DNA of 64,000 nucleotides. Source: Pseudoxanthomonas gei. GTDB taxonomy: Bacteria; Pseudomonadota; Gammaproteobacteria; Xanthomonadales; Xanthomonadaceae. The notes beneath the pieces are model-generated. The model did not search any database, was not told the DNA's origin, and saw only the letters and a list, made by a program, of their open reading frames with translations. The stretch spans positions 310,001-374,000 of the forward strand of contig NZ_QOVG01000003.1 in the NCBI RefSeq assembly GCF_010119615.1, in the 5' to 3' direction. The stretch's first letter is position 1; every line of letters starts with the position of its first letter. Of the stretch, positions 8,516 through 17,520 are shown in pieces. Both the position numbers and the translations under genes were made by a program.

Positions 8516-9280
8516 ATGCATATGGCCAATCCATTCGATCTCACCGGCCGCGTGGCGCTTGTCACCGGCGCCAATACCGGCCTGGGTCAGGGCATTGCCA
8601 TTGCCCTGGCCCAGGCCGGCGCGGACATCGTGGCCGTCGGGCGCACGCTGCCGGCCGATACCGAAGCGGCCGTGGCCGTTGCCGGCCGCCGCCTGCTGTG
8701 GGTGGAAGCCAGCCTGGAGACGATCGTCCCGGTGTCCGGGATCGTCGAGCGCGCGGTGGCCGAGTTCGGCGGCATCGACATCCTGGTCAACAACGCCGGC
8801 ACCATCCGCCGCAATGATTCCCTGGATTTCAGCGAGGAAGACTGGGACGCGGTGATGGACGTGAACCTGAAGTCGGTGTTCTTCCTCTCGCAGGCAGTTG
8901 CGCGCTGGTGGGTCGCCAACCAGCGTGGCGGCAAGATCATCAATATCGCCTCGATGCTCTCGTTCCAGGGCGGGATCCGCGTTCCCTCCTACACCGCCAG
9001 CAAATCCGGCGTTCTGGGCATCACCCGCCTGCTGGCCAACGAGTGGGCGGCCAAGGGCATCAACGTCAACGCCATCGCGCCCGGCTATTTCTCCACCAAC
9101 AACACCGAAGCGCTACGCAATGACGAAGCGCGCAACAGGAGCATCCTCGAGCGCATTCCCGCGGGCCATTGGGGCAAGCCGGAGGACATCGGCGGAGCGG
9201 CGGTATTCCTGGCGTCCGCAGCAGCCGACTACGTGCACGGCGCGGTCTTGCCGGTGGATGGCGGCTGGCTGGCACGCTGA
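8516..9280 (+). CDS. kduD: 2-dehydro-3-deoxy-D-gluconate 5-dehydrogenase KduD
   Basis: A 254-residue short-chain dehydrogenase that reduces 2,5-diketo-3-deoxygluconate to 2-keto-3-deoxygluconate with NAD(P)H. The cofactor motif TGANTGLGQG lies at 17-26, NNAG at 92-95, and the catalytic Ser146, Tyr159 and Lys163 (YTASK) are present. NAIAPGYFSTNNT after the active site is typical of KduD. Two starts in frame six bases apart (8516 and 8522) are possible; GAAGTGAG just upstream fits either. It follows kduI by two bases, so the pair is one transcript. The later kinase and aldolase steps (kdgK, kdgA) are not in the window. Confidence 0.95.
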   Translation: MHMANPFDLTGRVALVTGANTGLGQGIAIALAQAGADIVAVGRTLPADTEAAVAVAGRRLLWVEASLETIVPVSGIVERAVAEFGGIDILVNNAGTIRRNDSLDFSEEDWDAVMDVNLKSVFFLSQAVARWWVANQRGGKIINIASMLSFQGGIRVPSYTASKSGVLGITRLLANEWAAKGINVNAIAPGYFSTNNTEALRNDEARNRSILERIPAGHWGKPEDIGGAAVFLASAAADYVHGAVLPVDGGWLAR

Positions 9281-9293
9281 ATGCAGTGGCCGT

Positions 9294-9310
9294 CCTGCAG
9301 GAGCGACGCG
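9294..9310. repeat. Single arm of the GGAGCGACGC palindrome family
   Basis: CCTGCAGGAGCGACGCG matches one arm of the REP-like palindromes found at 16541, 25031 and 47555. No matching second arm is present here, so it looks like a decayed or partial copy between kduD and the acetylesterase gene. Confidence 0.5.
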
Positions 9311-9345
9311 CCTGCCCGGCCGCTGCCCAACACGGGACTTCGAAC

Positions 9346-10470
9346 ATGTTGAAGCGGACCTGCGTCCTGATTCTCTCCCTCGTGGCTTTTCAGGCCTTGG
9401 CAGCCGGGCCGGTGCGGCGGGTCGTCATCGCAGGCGATTCCACCGCCAGCGCCTACGGGCCCGAACGCGCGCCGCGCACTGGCTGGGGACAGGTGCTGGA
9501 TACGTACCTGGACAGTACCTGGGAGGTGCGCAATCACGCGCAGAGCGGACGCAGCGCACGCAGCTTCGTGGAGGAAGGCTGGTTTGCCGGGATGGCACGC
9601 GACCTGCGCAAGGGCGACGTGCTGTTGATCCAGTTTGGTCACAACGACGAGAAGATCGAGGATCCCACGCGCTACAACGAACCGGCGCAGGCCTTTCCGC
9701 AATGGCTGATGCGCTACGTCGGCCTGGCCCGGGAACGCGGCGCCACCCCGATACTGGTGACGCCGCTGGCACGGCGCAAGTTCGACCACGGCCAGCTGCT
9801 GGACACCCATGGCCTCTATACCCAGGCCGTACGCACGCTGGCCGCGCGCGAACAGGTCGGCCTGATCGACTTGAACCGCGCCAGCATGGACTGGCTGCGG
9901 GCGCTGGGGGATGGGCCGTCGAAGGCCTACTTCATGCACGTCCCGGAACAGGCGCAGACGGACGACACCCACCTGCAAAAGCGCGGCGCGCTTGCCGTCG
10001 CCTGCCTGGTGGTGGCGGGCTGGACGCAGCTTGACCCGGCGCTGCAGCAGCACGTCGTGCGCGATACCGATTGCGGTGCACGCGGCACGGCGCTCGCCGA
10101 CCTGGCAGCGCAAACCCACCCCTCCCGCATCGTGCAGGAACGCGGCATTGCCACTCCTCAACCCGGGCCCCACGGGGGACAGGGCGACAGCACGGCCTAT
10201 CCGTTCTTCAAGGACGAGCCGGGCATGTCGTTCGAATTCCGCAAGCGCGTGCTGCACGCGGGCGCGGGCATCGGCTTCCACCAGCATGACAAGGACGAGA
10301 TCTATTACGTCATCAGCGGTCGCGGCATCTATACGCTGGATGGAAAGGAACACGAGGCGGGGCCAGGCAACGCCATGCTTACGCGTCCTGGCAGCACCCA
10401 CGCCATTCGCCAGGCCGGTGATGAAGACCTCGTGTTGCTGATCACCTACCGCAAGCAGGGCGCCGAATAG
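9346..10470 (+). CDS. Rhamnogalacturonan acetylesterase (CE12-like) fused to a C-terminal cupin
   Basis: A 374-residue exported protein in two parts. After a signal peptide (residues 1-20) comes an SGNH esterase: GDSTA with Ser32, GRS at 68-70, GHND with Asn100, and DDTH with Asp206 and His209, the pattern of rhamnogalacturonan acetylesterases. Residues about 285-370 form a single cupin barrel with all metal ligands: His312, His314 and Glu318 in FHQHDKDE, and His352 in RPGSTHA. It follows kduD by 65 bases. The esterase would remove acetyl groups from the pectin backbone; the cupin may act on the released sugars, perhaps like KdgF, or bind sugar, which is unproven. No frameshift was seen, so this is one continuous frame. 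Confidence 0.88.
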   Translation: MLKRTCVLILSLVAFQALAAGPVRRVVIAGDSTASAYGPERAPRTGWGQVLDTYLDSTWEVRNHAQSGRSARSFVEEGWFAGMARDLRKGDVLLIQFGHNDEKIEDPTRYNEPAQAFPQWLMRYVGLARERGATPILVTPLARRKFDHGQLLDTHGLYTQAVRTLAAREQVGLIDLNRASMDWLRALGDGPSKAYFMHVPEQAQTDDTHLQKRGALAVACLVVAGWTQLDPALQQHVVRDTDCGARGTALADLAAQTHPSRIVQERGIATPQPGPHGGQGDSTAYPFFKDEPGMSFEFRKRVLHAGAGIGFHQHDKDEIYYVISGRGIYTLDGKEHEAGPGNAMLTRPGSTHAIRQAGDEDLVLLITYRKQGAE

Positions 10471-10493
10471 CGCGCCCCGCCGCGCGGGTTCGC

Positions 10494-10991
10494 CTACTTC
10501 TTCAGGGGCCTCGCCCAGCGCGAATAACTCTGCTCCACATCATTGCGCAACTTGCGCTGGAGCACGGGACCGGGACCGGATTGCAGGCGCCGGCTCACGC
10601 CCTTCCAGCCTTCGGAATGGTCGTGGGACCACTCGCGCACCACGGCGCGGCAGGGTTGCGCCAAAGCCTGGGCCAGCGCACAGGCCATGAAGATGTCTCC
10701 GGCTTCCCATGACGGCTGCTGTTGCATGGCTTCGACGTAATCGCGCGGCACCGAGTAGTAGCGCGAAATCTCGTCGGCAAAGCTTTGCGGGTAACGGGCC
10801 GCGTAGAGGTTGATGTCGGCGAGGTGTCGATCCAGCCAGGCATCTCCGGTGCGCGGCTGGTAGGCCGGTTCGGCCTGCTGCGCATATGCCAGGGGAGCGA
10901 AGGCCAGCCACGCGCAGGCCAGCAGTGCCGCTAGCCGGGCTGCGGGCGCAGGGAGTTGTTGACGCAGCGCACGAGTCTTCATCTTTGCCAT
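10494..10991 (-). CDS. Small secreted protein of unknown function
   Basis: A protein of about 165 residues with a signal peptide (MKTRALRQQLPAPAARLAAL, hydrophobic core, cut near AYAQQA). The mature part is rich in aromatic and charged residues (TGDAWLDRHLADINLYAARYP, YYSVPRDYVEAM) with two cysteines, and has no domain I recognise. The family appears conserved in Xanthomonadaceae as far as I recall, without a known role. Starts at 10991 and 10982 both give a signal peptide; the frame also stays open to an ATG pair at 11048/11051 that overlaps the HAD stop, so it may be coupled to that gene. Confidence 0.7.
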   Translation of the reverse strand: MAKMKTRALRQQLPAPAARLAALLACAWLAFAPLAYAQQAEPAYQPRTGDAWLDRHLADINLYAARYPQSFADEISRYYSVPRDYVEAMQQQPSWEAGDIFMACALAQALAQPCRAVVREWSHDHSEGWKGVSRRLQSGPGPVLQRKLRNDVEQSYSRWARPLKK

Positions 10992-11050
10992 TGCACGGGT
11001 AGCTTGGGTTCCATCTGTCGGCACGCCAGCCGGGCTACGAGGTTGCATCA

Positions 11051-11776
11051 TCACCCAGCGGCGGCCATTGCGGCGATCTGCAGGACCGCCCGGTGCAGTT
11101 GCCGGGCAGATTCGACCTGCAGCATTCGCGGCTCGCCTTGGCTGAGCGCGTGCTCGGCCTCGTGCGCCCAGGTGATGTGGTAGGGCACGTGGATACCCCA
11201 GCCACCCAATGCGATCACCGGTTCGATGTCCGAGCGTATGGAGTTGCCGATCATCACGAAGCGTTCGGCCGGCACGTCCAGCTCGCGCAGCACGCGCGAA
11301 TAGGTGGCCATGTCCTTCTCCGATACGACCTCGATGCGGTGGAACAGCTCGGACAGCCCCGACTTCTCGATCTTGGACTCCTGGTGGAACAGGTCCCCCT
11401 TGGTGATCAGCACGATCTCGCATTCGGCGGCGATGGACCGCACCGCATCGGCTACGCCTTCGATCACCTCCACCGGATGCTCCAGGGTGGCCCGGCCGAT
11501 ATCGATGATGCGGTGGATATCGCGCGCACTGATGCGCTCGCCAGTCAGCTGCACCGCCGATTCGACCATGGACAAGGTCATGCCCTTGGCGCCATACCCG
11601 AATACCCGCAGGTTGCGACGCTCCACTTCCAGCAGGTGATCCAGCGTCCGCGCGTCGGTCAGGTCGATGTACTGGCCGATGATGCTTTCGAAATCGAGCT
11701 CGGCCTTGCGATAGAAATCCTCGCTCTTCCACAGAGTGTCGTCGCCGTCGAAACCAACCCAGCTGATTGCCTGCAC
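11051..11776 (-). CDS. HAD-superfamily hydrolase
   Basis: A 241-residue cytoplasmic phosphatase-like protein. Motif I is DGDDTLW with the nucleophile Asp10 and Asp12, a cap region follows (residues about 20-100), motif II is VLITKG and motif III/IV lies in VMIGNSIRSDIEPVIALGG. These enzymes remove phosphate from small metabolites through an aspartyl-phosphate; the substrate is not evident. Its stop abuts the next leftward gene (TGATGATG), so translation may be coupled. Confidence 0.9.
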   Translation of the reverse strand: MQAISWVGFDGDDTLWKSEDFYRKAELDFESIIGQYIDLTDARTLDHLLEVERRNLRVFGYGAKGMTLSMVESAVQLTGERISARDIHRIIDIGRATLEHPVEVIEGVADAVRSIAAECEIVLITKGDLFHQESKIEKSGLSELFHRIEVVSEKDMATYSRVLRELDVPAERFVMIGNSIRSDIEPVIALGGWGIHVPYHITWAHEAEHALSQGEPRMLQVESARQLHRAVLQIAAMAAAG

Positions 11777-11854
11777 GGTGTGTCATTCCTGGCTGCCAGC
11801 CATGAGGATAACAGTGCAGGTCGCCCGGCCATGCCGGCCGGGTTCGCAGGGCAC

Positions 11855-11886
11855 AAAAAAGGAAGGGTGGCTTGCGCCACCCTTCC
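11855..11886 (-). terminator. Rho-independent terminator of the EF-hand gene
   Basis: On the minus strand GGAAGGGTGGC, a four-base loop and GCCACCCTTCC form a perfect 11-bp stem, followed by six T residues. It lies directly after the stop of the EF-hand gene and before the HAD gene start. Confidence 0.92.
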
Positions 11887-11908
11887 TGCCGGTCAAACCC
11901 TGTTGCGC

Positions 11909-12319
11909 TTACTTGGTCTTCGGGGCCTTCGGCTCGCCGTAGTTCTTGCTTACGAAGGCCTTGTACTCTTCTGCGGTCAACTTGCCGTTGGTGTCGGCAT
12001 CAGCCTGATCGAACACCTGCGACAGACCCGCGTTGGAGGCCGCCTCCTTCTTGCTGATCGCGCCATCCTTGTCGCTGTCGACGTCGTTCCAGCCCTGCTT
12101 GCCCTGGCTGGAAGCGCTGGTGCTGGCCTGCTCGGCCTGCTGGACCGACGCGCCCTGGGCACTCTGGGTGGCCGTGGCCGGGTCGGTCGGCGTTGCCTGC
12201 TCGGCCTGGGCCTGGGTCGCCTGCGCTTCGGTATCGTCCTGGGCAAATGCCATGGGCATCGCGAGCGCCGCGGACAGGGCGAGCAGGGCGATCAGGGGCT
12301 TGCGGTTGGGGTTGTTCAT
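11909..12319 (-). CDS. Secreted EF-hand calcium-binding protein
   Basis: A 136-residue protein with a signal peptide (MNNPNRKPLIALLALSAALA, cut near AFAQDD), a long Gln/Ala/Thr-rich linker and two C-terminal EF-hand loops: DVDSDKDGAISKKE and DADTNGKLTAEE, both with acidic residues at positions 1, 3, 5 and 12. Such proteins bind Ca2+ in the periplasm; the partner is unknown. The ATG at 12319 is preferred over one 32 codons upstream because it begins the signal peptide and follows AACGGAGCC. The gene has its own terminator. Confidence 0.9.
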   Translation of the reverse strand: MNNPNRKPLIALLALSAALAMPMAFAQDDTEAQATQAQAEQATPTDPATATQSAQGASVQQAEQASTSASSQGKQGWNDVDSDKDGAISKKEAASNAGLSQVFDQADADTNGKLTAEEYKAFVSKNYGEPKAPKTK

Positions 12320-12547
12320 AAGTCTTGGCTCCGTTGGATTGGGAGTGCGTGTCTCGTCGCACCGGGCCACCATGCAATGGGCCGCCTGAATCGGAAAACG
12401 TGGGTAAATCGCCATGCAACGAGTCTTTAACCACGTTCATTTCCAAAGCCGTTAGCAGCTTGGTTACCAACGCGTAAGCGGCATGTAATTCATTTGTTCG
12501 GTGTGTGACGCGATAGGCGCTTTCCGGTCCGCAGTGATATTTTTTCG

Positions 12548-12922
12548 TTACGCCGGACCCTGCCTGCCGCCCATTCCGCCGCTGAACCATTGCCAACCCA
12601 GCAGCACGCCAAGGGCAGCACCCAGGAACTCGAACACCACGCGCGTAGCAAGCGAATCGGCGTCGTGGATGCCCTGCAAGGCCATGCGCGCATACAGCGG
12701 CGATTCCATCCTCATGACCGCGAGATAGAACAGATGCCAGGCATCGATGCCAGCGGCCACAATCATTGCGCTCAAGCTGGCCCAGCCCAGGGTGCGCGGT
12801 ACCGGGTGAGTAGCGGAACGAAGAATCCAACGCCACAGGCCGTAGCAGATCAGCCCGACCAGTACCGCGATCAGGCCGGCCTCGAACGCGCCAAGCAGAC
12901 CCAGGTGAAGCGGCAGGTTCAC
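12548..12922 (-). CDS. Small inner-membrane protein, unknown function
   Basis: A 124-residue protein with three or four hydrophobic segments (about residues 8-33, 45-68 and 95-116). A GTG start at 12922 is used; no family is recognised. Codon use and GC content match the surroundings and no competing frame is better, so I treat it as real with moderate certainty. Confidence 0.6.
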   Translation of the reverse strand: MNLPLHLGLLGAFEAGLIAVLVGLICYGLWRWILRSATHPVPRTLGWASLSAMIVAAGIDAWHLFYLAVMRMESPLYARMALQGIHDADSLATRVVFEFLGAALGVLLGWQWFSGGMGGRQGPA

Positions 12923-13079
12923 GCGCTGATGCCTGCGCAGGGAGGTTGTGGTTGCGGGCGCACGGGATTGTCACTTTTTTCGCCAGCGAGCGGCCGACGG
13001 CTGGCCGCCACTCTAGCGCATGCACTTGCTGCACAATCGCGCTGCTGCACTCCCGCAGGTGTTCCGGAATGGAATAGAG

Positions 13080-13730
13080 ATGAAGCGAATATTGCTGGTG
13101 GGTGCCAGTGGACTGGTGGGCGGCGCGCTGCTGCAGCAGGCGCTGCAACACCCGGACGTGGAGTGCGTCATCGCACCCACGCGCCGGCCTCTTCCCGCGC
13201 ACGCCAATTTGCTCAATCCGCAGGTGGATTTCGAGAGCCTGCCAGCGGCCGCGACGTGGTGGCAGGTGGATGCGGTGATCTGCACGCTGGGCACGACGAT
13301 CAGGGAAGCCGGTTCGCAGCCTGCCTTCCGCAAGGTGGACCACGACTACCCGCTGGCGGTGGCCCGGCTTGCCCATCGCCATGGCGCGCGCAGCTATGCG
13401 CTCACCTCGGCCAGTGGCGCCAACCCCGCATCTCGCCTGTTCTATGCCCGGACCAAGGGCGAGGTGGAGCAGGGGCTGGCGCAGGTGGGCTTCGATTCGC
13501 TGACCCTGGTGCGGCCCGGGTTGCTCGGCGGCGAGCGCGCGCAGCGGCGGCCAATGGAACACATCGGCATGCAGGTGCTGGGCGCCCTGGATGCAGTGCT
13601 TCCCGCACGCTACCGGGTCGTACCCGCCACCGCGGTCGCCCGCACTTTGCTGGAGGCTGCCCTGTCAGCCAGGCCCGGCGTGCACGTGGTGGAATCAGAA
13701 GCGATCCTTGCAGATCCGCCGGCAAGCTGA
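13080..13730 (+). CDS. NAD(P)-binding Rossmann protein, HTATIP2-like oxidoreductase
   Basis: A 216-residue atypical short-chain dehydrogenase. The N-terminal ILLVGASGLVGGALLQQAL is the dinucleotide motif (GASGxVG), ICTLGTT is the conserved strand-4 segment, and YALTSASGANPASRLFYARTKGEVEQ carries the YxxxK-like pair. TLVRPGLLGGER is typical of the HTATIP2/YbjT-like group. Substrate unknown. The ATG at 13080 lies behind GGAATAGAG; an earlier ATG at 13020 would add unrelated residues. Confidence 0.85.
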   Translation: MKRILLVGASGLVGGALLQQALQHPDVECVIAPTRRPLPAHANLLNPQVDFESLPAAATWWQVDAVICTLGTTIREAGSQPAFRKVDHDYPLAVARLAHRHGARSYALTSASGANPASRLFYARTKGEVEQGLAQVGFDSLTLVRPGLLGGERAQRRPMEHIGMQVLGALDAVLPARYRVVPATAVARTLLEAALSARPGVHVVESEAILADPPAS

Positions 13731-13836
13731 AATCCGGCCGGCGAAGTAGCGCTGCAGGCAACCAGCACCGGTGAGCCGAACGCAGGTCCGGCGTCACCAG
13801 CGGCCCAAGTCGCCCGGTGCGCGGGCTGCACAAGGG

Positions 13837-14022
13837 TCAGGCGTCGTTCTCGGCGCGCGCGGTAACCCGCGCCCCATCCGCTTCGGCCGCCGTGACGGTC
13901 AGGTTGATCGGGCGACAGCACACCTGGCAATCCTCGACGTATTGCTGGTGCTCCACGGAGTCATCGACGAACACGTCGATGGATTCGCCACAATAGGGGC
14001 ATTGGATGGATTGAAAGGGCAT
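13837..14022 (-). CDS. CPXCG-motif cysteine-rich small protein
   Basis: A 61-residue protein starting MPFQSIQCPYCGESIDV, with a second pair CQVCC, so four cysteines can form a zinc ribbon. This matches the CPXCG family of small proteins found in many proteobacteria; function unknown. The start at 14022 is preferred to an ATG 20 codons upstream because family members begin close to the first CPYC. Confidence 0.82.
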   Translation of the reverse strand: MPFQSIQCPYCGESIDVFVDDSVEHQQYVEDCQVCCRPINLTVTAAEADGARVTARAENDA

Positions 14023-14138
14023 CGCCGCGTCCAGGCTGGAAGTGCCTGCAGTGTCGCCCATCGGCGACCGTGTACCCCTCACGCATGGCTAACCCGTGCG
14101 CCAGTTAATGTTGCATCTCGCAACCGGAGGCCACCCCC

Positions 14139-14636
14139 ATGAAGACCCGTCACGTATTCAGCGTGCCCGACCTGGCCACTGCCCAAGCCGCCATCAGCGC
14201 CGCCCGCGAAGCCGGCCTGACCGACGACAACCTCTCACTGATCGCACGTTCGGATATCGAACTTGAATCAATCTCCGACCAGCACAAGGAGGCATCCACC
14301 GACTTCATGCCGGCGGCGCTGCGCGGCGCGGCCACCGGGGGTGCGGCCGGCCTGGTCGCCGGCCTGGTCGCCATCGCATTCCCGCCGCTGGGCATCACCC
14401 TGGCCGGCGCGGCGCTGTTGACCGTGGGCGGTGCCGCGGTGGGCACCTGGGCCTCGGCGCTGATTGGATCAACCGTCGAGGATCCGGTGCGGCGCAAGTT
14501 CGAGAGTGAAATCCATGCCGGCCGCATCCTGGTCGTGCTGGATGCCGAGGACCCGCAACTACCCGCAGCCGAGGCCGCGATCAAGGCGGTCGGTGGCACC
14601 GCATTGCCTTATGAGGCGAGCACTGCCCTGAGGTAA
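14139..14636 (+). CDS. Glycine-zipper membrane protein, stress-protein-like
   Basis: A 165-residue protein. The first 45 residues form a small soluble domain (VFSVPDLATAQAAISAAREAG), the middle (about 58-112) is a Gly/Ala-rich helical hairpin (GAATGGAAGLVAGLVAIAF, TVGGAAVGTWASALIG) that probably enters the membrane, and the C-terminus folds back (GRILVVLDAEDPQ). This layout recalls DUF1269/YflT-like proteins, but I am not certain of the family. A ribosome site (GGAGG) precedes the ATG. Confidence 0.78.
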   Translation: MKTRHVFSVPDLATAQAAISAAREAGLTDDNLSLIARSDIELESISDQHKEASTDFMPAALRGAATGGAAGLVAGLVAIAFPPLGITLAGAALLTVGGAAVGTWASALIGSTVEDPVRRKFESEIHAGRILVVLDAEDPQLPAAEAAIKAVGGTALPYEASTALR

Positions 14637-14686
14637 GGGGCACCCTGGTGCAGGTTCTCGTATCCCGGCCATGCCATCGCAATGCA

Positions 14687-15214
14687 CTACGGCCCCTGCC
14701 CGGCTTCCATGTTCGGGATGGCCAGCGCCCGCATGCGCAGCAGCAGGCCGCTGCTGTAAACCAGCGAATAGGCGATCAGCGTCGCCGCGATTCCCATCGT
14801 CAACGGGCTGGTCTGTTGTGCGGCCTCCCCCGGACCGTTTGAAAACATGCCTTGGTTCCAGCGCCATGCCAGGCGTCCGAGCAGCAGCAGGCTCAGGCCG
14901 CCTCCGATCCATTGATTGGGCGTGTAGTAGCGCTTGTCCGCAATGACCTGGGCGTGCGTATGTTGCAGCGAGACCACACCCAGCGCGGCGCCCGCCACTG
15001 CACCGACCGCGATACCCAGGCTGGTATGCGGCATGAAGATCGCCGCGCTGGCCAGCGCCAGGGCCACCAGGCAAACCAGGACCAGGCGCGCGATCGTGCG
15101 TCGGGGTTGCCATGGCTGGCGCCCGAAACTGCGCCGGATGCGACGGTAGTAAAGCCAGCCGATGCCGGCAGTGGCCAGGTAGGGAGTCAATGCGGGCAGG
15201 AAGGCAGCGGGCAT
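14687..15214 (-). CDS. Multi-pass membrane protein, unknown function
   Basis: A 175-residue protein with four to five hydrophobic segments (about residues 5-20, 43-63, 68-88, 105-120 and 140-160) and basic loops ([16 protein letters not shown]), as expected for an inner-membrane protein. I do not recognise the family. The ATG at 15214 is chosen; one at 15238 would add eight residues. Confidence 0.7.
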   Translation of the reverse strand: MPAAFLPALTPYLATAGIGWLYYRRIRRSFGRQPWQPRRTIARLVLVCLVALALASAAIFMPHTSLGIAVGAVAGAALGVVSLQHTHAQVIADKRYYTPNQWIGGGLSLLLLGRLAWRWNQGMFSNGPGEAAQQTSPLTMGIAATLIAYSLVYSSGLLLRMRALAIPNMEAGQGP

Positions 15215-15359
15215 GGCAGGTCTCGGAGGGATGTGCAAAGCCTACGCCTGCCTGTGCGCAATTCAGGTGCCAGAGGTCACTTGCTGCCCCTTGCCTCGCC
15301 CTCAAACATCGTCTTTACGGACGCCATGCCATAAATCGCCATCATCAAGGAGATCACCC

Positions 15360-16520
15360 ATGAAACCCCATCTGCTCACCGTCGCCTGCGCGACCGCCCT
15401 GCTTGCCGTGTTCTCCAGCGGCTGTCGTGCACAGGACGAGCGTGCACAGGACAAGAAAGCGCTGCCGTTCGTGGTCACCGAAATGGGGCAGTTCCAGGAA
15501 CCCTGGGCGATGACCTTCCTGCCCGATGGCCGCCTGCTGGTCAGCGAGAAGAAGGGGGCACTGAAACTGGTAGCCCTTGGCGCCACGCCGGCCGCCAACA
15601 AGGTGGGCGATGTCAGTGGCTTGCCGGTGGTGGCGTACGGCGGACAGGGTGGCTTCGGCGACGTGGTCCCGCACCCGCAGTTCGCCCGCGATGGCCTGGT
15701 CTATGTCAGTTATGCCGAAGCCGGCGAAGACGGGCTGCGCGGTGCCGCGGTGGCGCGCGCGAAACTGGTGCTGGACGACAAGGGCGGCGGCGCGCTGCGC
15801 GACCTGGCGGTGATCTGGCGACAGGTGCCCAAGGTATCGGGCGAAGGACACTATGGGCACCGCATCGCCTTCGGCCCCGACGGCAAGCTGTGGATCACTT
15901 CCAGCGAGCGCCAGAAATTCACCCCGGCCCAGGACATGCAGTCCAACCTGGGAAAGATCATCCGCCTCAACGACGACGGCAGCGTGCCGGCCGACAATCC
16001 CTTCGCCAAGGACGGCGGCGTGGCCGCACAGGTGTGGTCGCTGGGTCACCGCAACGCGCTGGGCATTGCCTTCGATGCCCAGGGCCGGTTGTGGGAAAAC
16101 GAAATGGGACCCAAGGGCGGCGACGAGCTGAACCTGATCGAGCGCGGCCGGAACTACGGTTATCCGGTTGTCTCCAATGGCGACCACTACGATGGCCGCG
16201 ATATTCCCGACCACTCCACGCGGCCGGAATTCGAGGCGCCCAAGGCCAGCTGGAATCCGGTGATCTCGCCGGCCGGCCTGGTGATCTATTCGGGCAAGAC
16301 CTTCGCGGACTGGCAGGGCGACGCCTTCATCGGCGGGTTGTCGTCGAAATCGCTGGTGCGCATCGAGTTCGACGGCACCCGGGCGCGCGAGGCGGCACGT
16401 TATGACATGGGTGAGCGCATCCGCGAAGTGGAGCAGGGACCGGATGGCAACCTGTGGCTGCTGCAGGACCAGAAGGATGGCTCGGGCGGGAAGCTGTTGA
16501 AGCTCAGCCCTGCAGGCTGA
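15360..16520 (+). CDS. PQQ-dependent aldose sugar dehydrogenase, lipoprotein
   Basis: A 386-residue periplasmic beta-propeller enzyme related to soluble glucose/aldose dehydrogenase (YliI type). The N-terminus carries a lipobox (AVFSSGC, Cys22), so it is probably membrane-anchored. Family hallmarks: [50 protein letters not shown] with the catalytic His, [31 protein letters not shown] and [14 protein letters not shown]. It oxidises aldose sugars with PQQ as cofactor. AAGGAGATCACCC precedes the ATG. Genes for PQQ synthesis are not in the window. Confidence 0.92.
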   Translation: MKPHLLTVACATALLAVFSSGCRAQDERAQDKKALPFVVTEMGQFQEPWAMTFLPDGRLLVSEKKGALKLVALGATPAANKVGDVSGLPVVAYGGQGGFGDVVPHPQFARDGLVYVSYAEAGEDGLRGAAVARAKLVLDDKGGGALRDLAVIWRQVPKVSGEGHYGHRIAFGPDGKLWITSSERQKFTPAQDMQSNLGKIIRLNDDGSVPADNPFAKDGGVAAQVWSLGHRNALGIAFDAQGRLWENEMGPKGGDELNLIERGRNYGYPVVSNGDHYDGRDIPDHSTRPEFEAPKASWNPVISPAGLVIYSGKTFADWQGDAFIGGLSSKSLVRIEFDGTRAREAARYDMGERIREVEQGPDGNLWLLQDQKDGSGGKLLKLSPAG

Positions 16521-16540
16521 AGATCGGGCGTTGAGTGGCC

Positions 16541-16607
16541 CTGCAGGAGCGATGCGAGTCGCGAAGCCGAAAGTGTCCGGGATTCGCGACTCGCGTCGCT
16601 CCTACAG
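16541..16607. repeat. REP-like inverted repeat (GGAGCGACGC family), copy 1
   Basis: Arms CTGCAGGAGCGATGCGAGTC... (16541-16565) and its near-perfect complement (16583-16607) flank a short loop. It sits between two convergent genes. The right arm supplies the last codon and TAG stop of the lytic transglycosylase on the minus strand. It may also help end transcription from both sides, which is inferred. Confidence 0.82.
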
Positions 16608-17414
16608 GGACGGCCTGGGCTTTTGCTGGGTCGAATCGGCAGGCTTCAATGGGCCAGTGCCCATTGCCTCGCGGTAGCGTTGATGCAGGGCCTGCACCTT
16701 TTCCACGTAGGCCTGCGTTTCGGCATACGGTGGCACGCCCTTGTAGCGGGTGACCGCGCCGATGCCGGCGTTGTAGGCGGCCGCGACCAGCACCAGGTCG
16801 TTCTTGTAGCGCTTCAGCAGACCCTTCAGATGGCGCGCGCCGGCGTTGATCGACTCTGCCGACGAGTAGGGATCGATCACGCCATACTCCTTCGAGACGT
16901 CCGGCATCAACTGCATCACCCCTTGCGCGCCCTTGGGTGAGAGGGCCTGCGCATCGAAGCCACTTTCGGCATGGGCGATCGATCGCAACCAGGCATCGTC
17001 CACGCCGGTCGCCTTGGCGGCGGCCTTGAACTGTTTGGCGAAGCGGTCAAGACGCGGTTTGCCGACCTTGCCCAGCCCCGGATGCGCTGGTTCGCCCGGC
17101 GGTGTCGCCACGGTGAACTTGAGGTAGACGGTGGAACCCGGCAGCTTGCGCGTGCCGTAGACCAGTACGCCATCCTGTTCGCGCTGGTACAGCGTGCCGC
17201 TGAAGATGCCCATCGATCCCCACAGGTTGGGCGCCTTGCCAGGATCGTCCTTGATCTCCTTCGCCTCGCACTTGGATCCGGGCTCGGGCGCCGTCGACAG
17301 GCTGACGGTGCCGCTGCGCACGCAGCGGTATACCGTGCGCGCCTCGACGGACAGACTGGTGAGTGCGAACAGGCCGGCAAATATTGTGAGCGGCAGGATG
17401 CGGGGAATAAACAT
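16602..17414 (-). CDS. Lytic transglycosylase, SLT domain
   Basis: A 270-residue exported muramidase. A signal peptide (residues 1-25, ending SVEA) is followed by a DUF4124-like start (RTVYRCVRSGTVSLS). Residues about 125-250 form the soluble lytic transglycosylase domain: catalytic Glu in IAHAESGFDAQALSPKGAQG, VMQLMP, and AYNAGIGAVTRYKGVPPYAET. It cleaves peptidoglycan with formation of 1,6-anhydromuramic ends. The final leucine codon and the stop are contributed by a REP-like repeat arm, so the tail length may vary among strains. Confidence 0.92.
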   Translation of the reverse strand: MFIPRILPLTIFAGLFALTSLSVEARTVYRCVRSGTVSLSTAPEPGSKCEAKEIKDDPGKAPNLWGSMGIFSGTLYQREQDGVLVYGTRKLPGSTVYLKFTVATPPGEPAHPGLGKVGKPRLDRFAKQFKAAAKATGVDDAWLRSIAHAESGFDAQALSPKGAQGVMQLMPDVSKEYGVIDPYSSAESINAGARHLKGLLKRYKNDLVLVAAAYNAGIGAVTRYKGVPPYAETQAYVEKVQALHQRYREAMGTGPLKPADSTQQKPRPSL

Positions 17415-17520
17415 GCGCGGATCGTAAAGGTTCGCGGGCCAACCGTCGCATAACCGGCTATCCGATTTCAGCGGCCAACGCTCCCGGCGGCGCGAGCGTC
17501 AATGTGGCGTGAAGGCTTTC

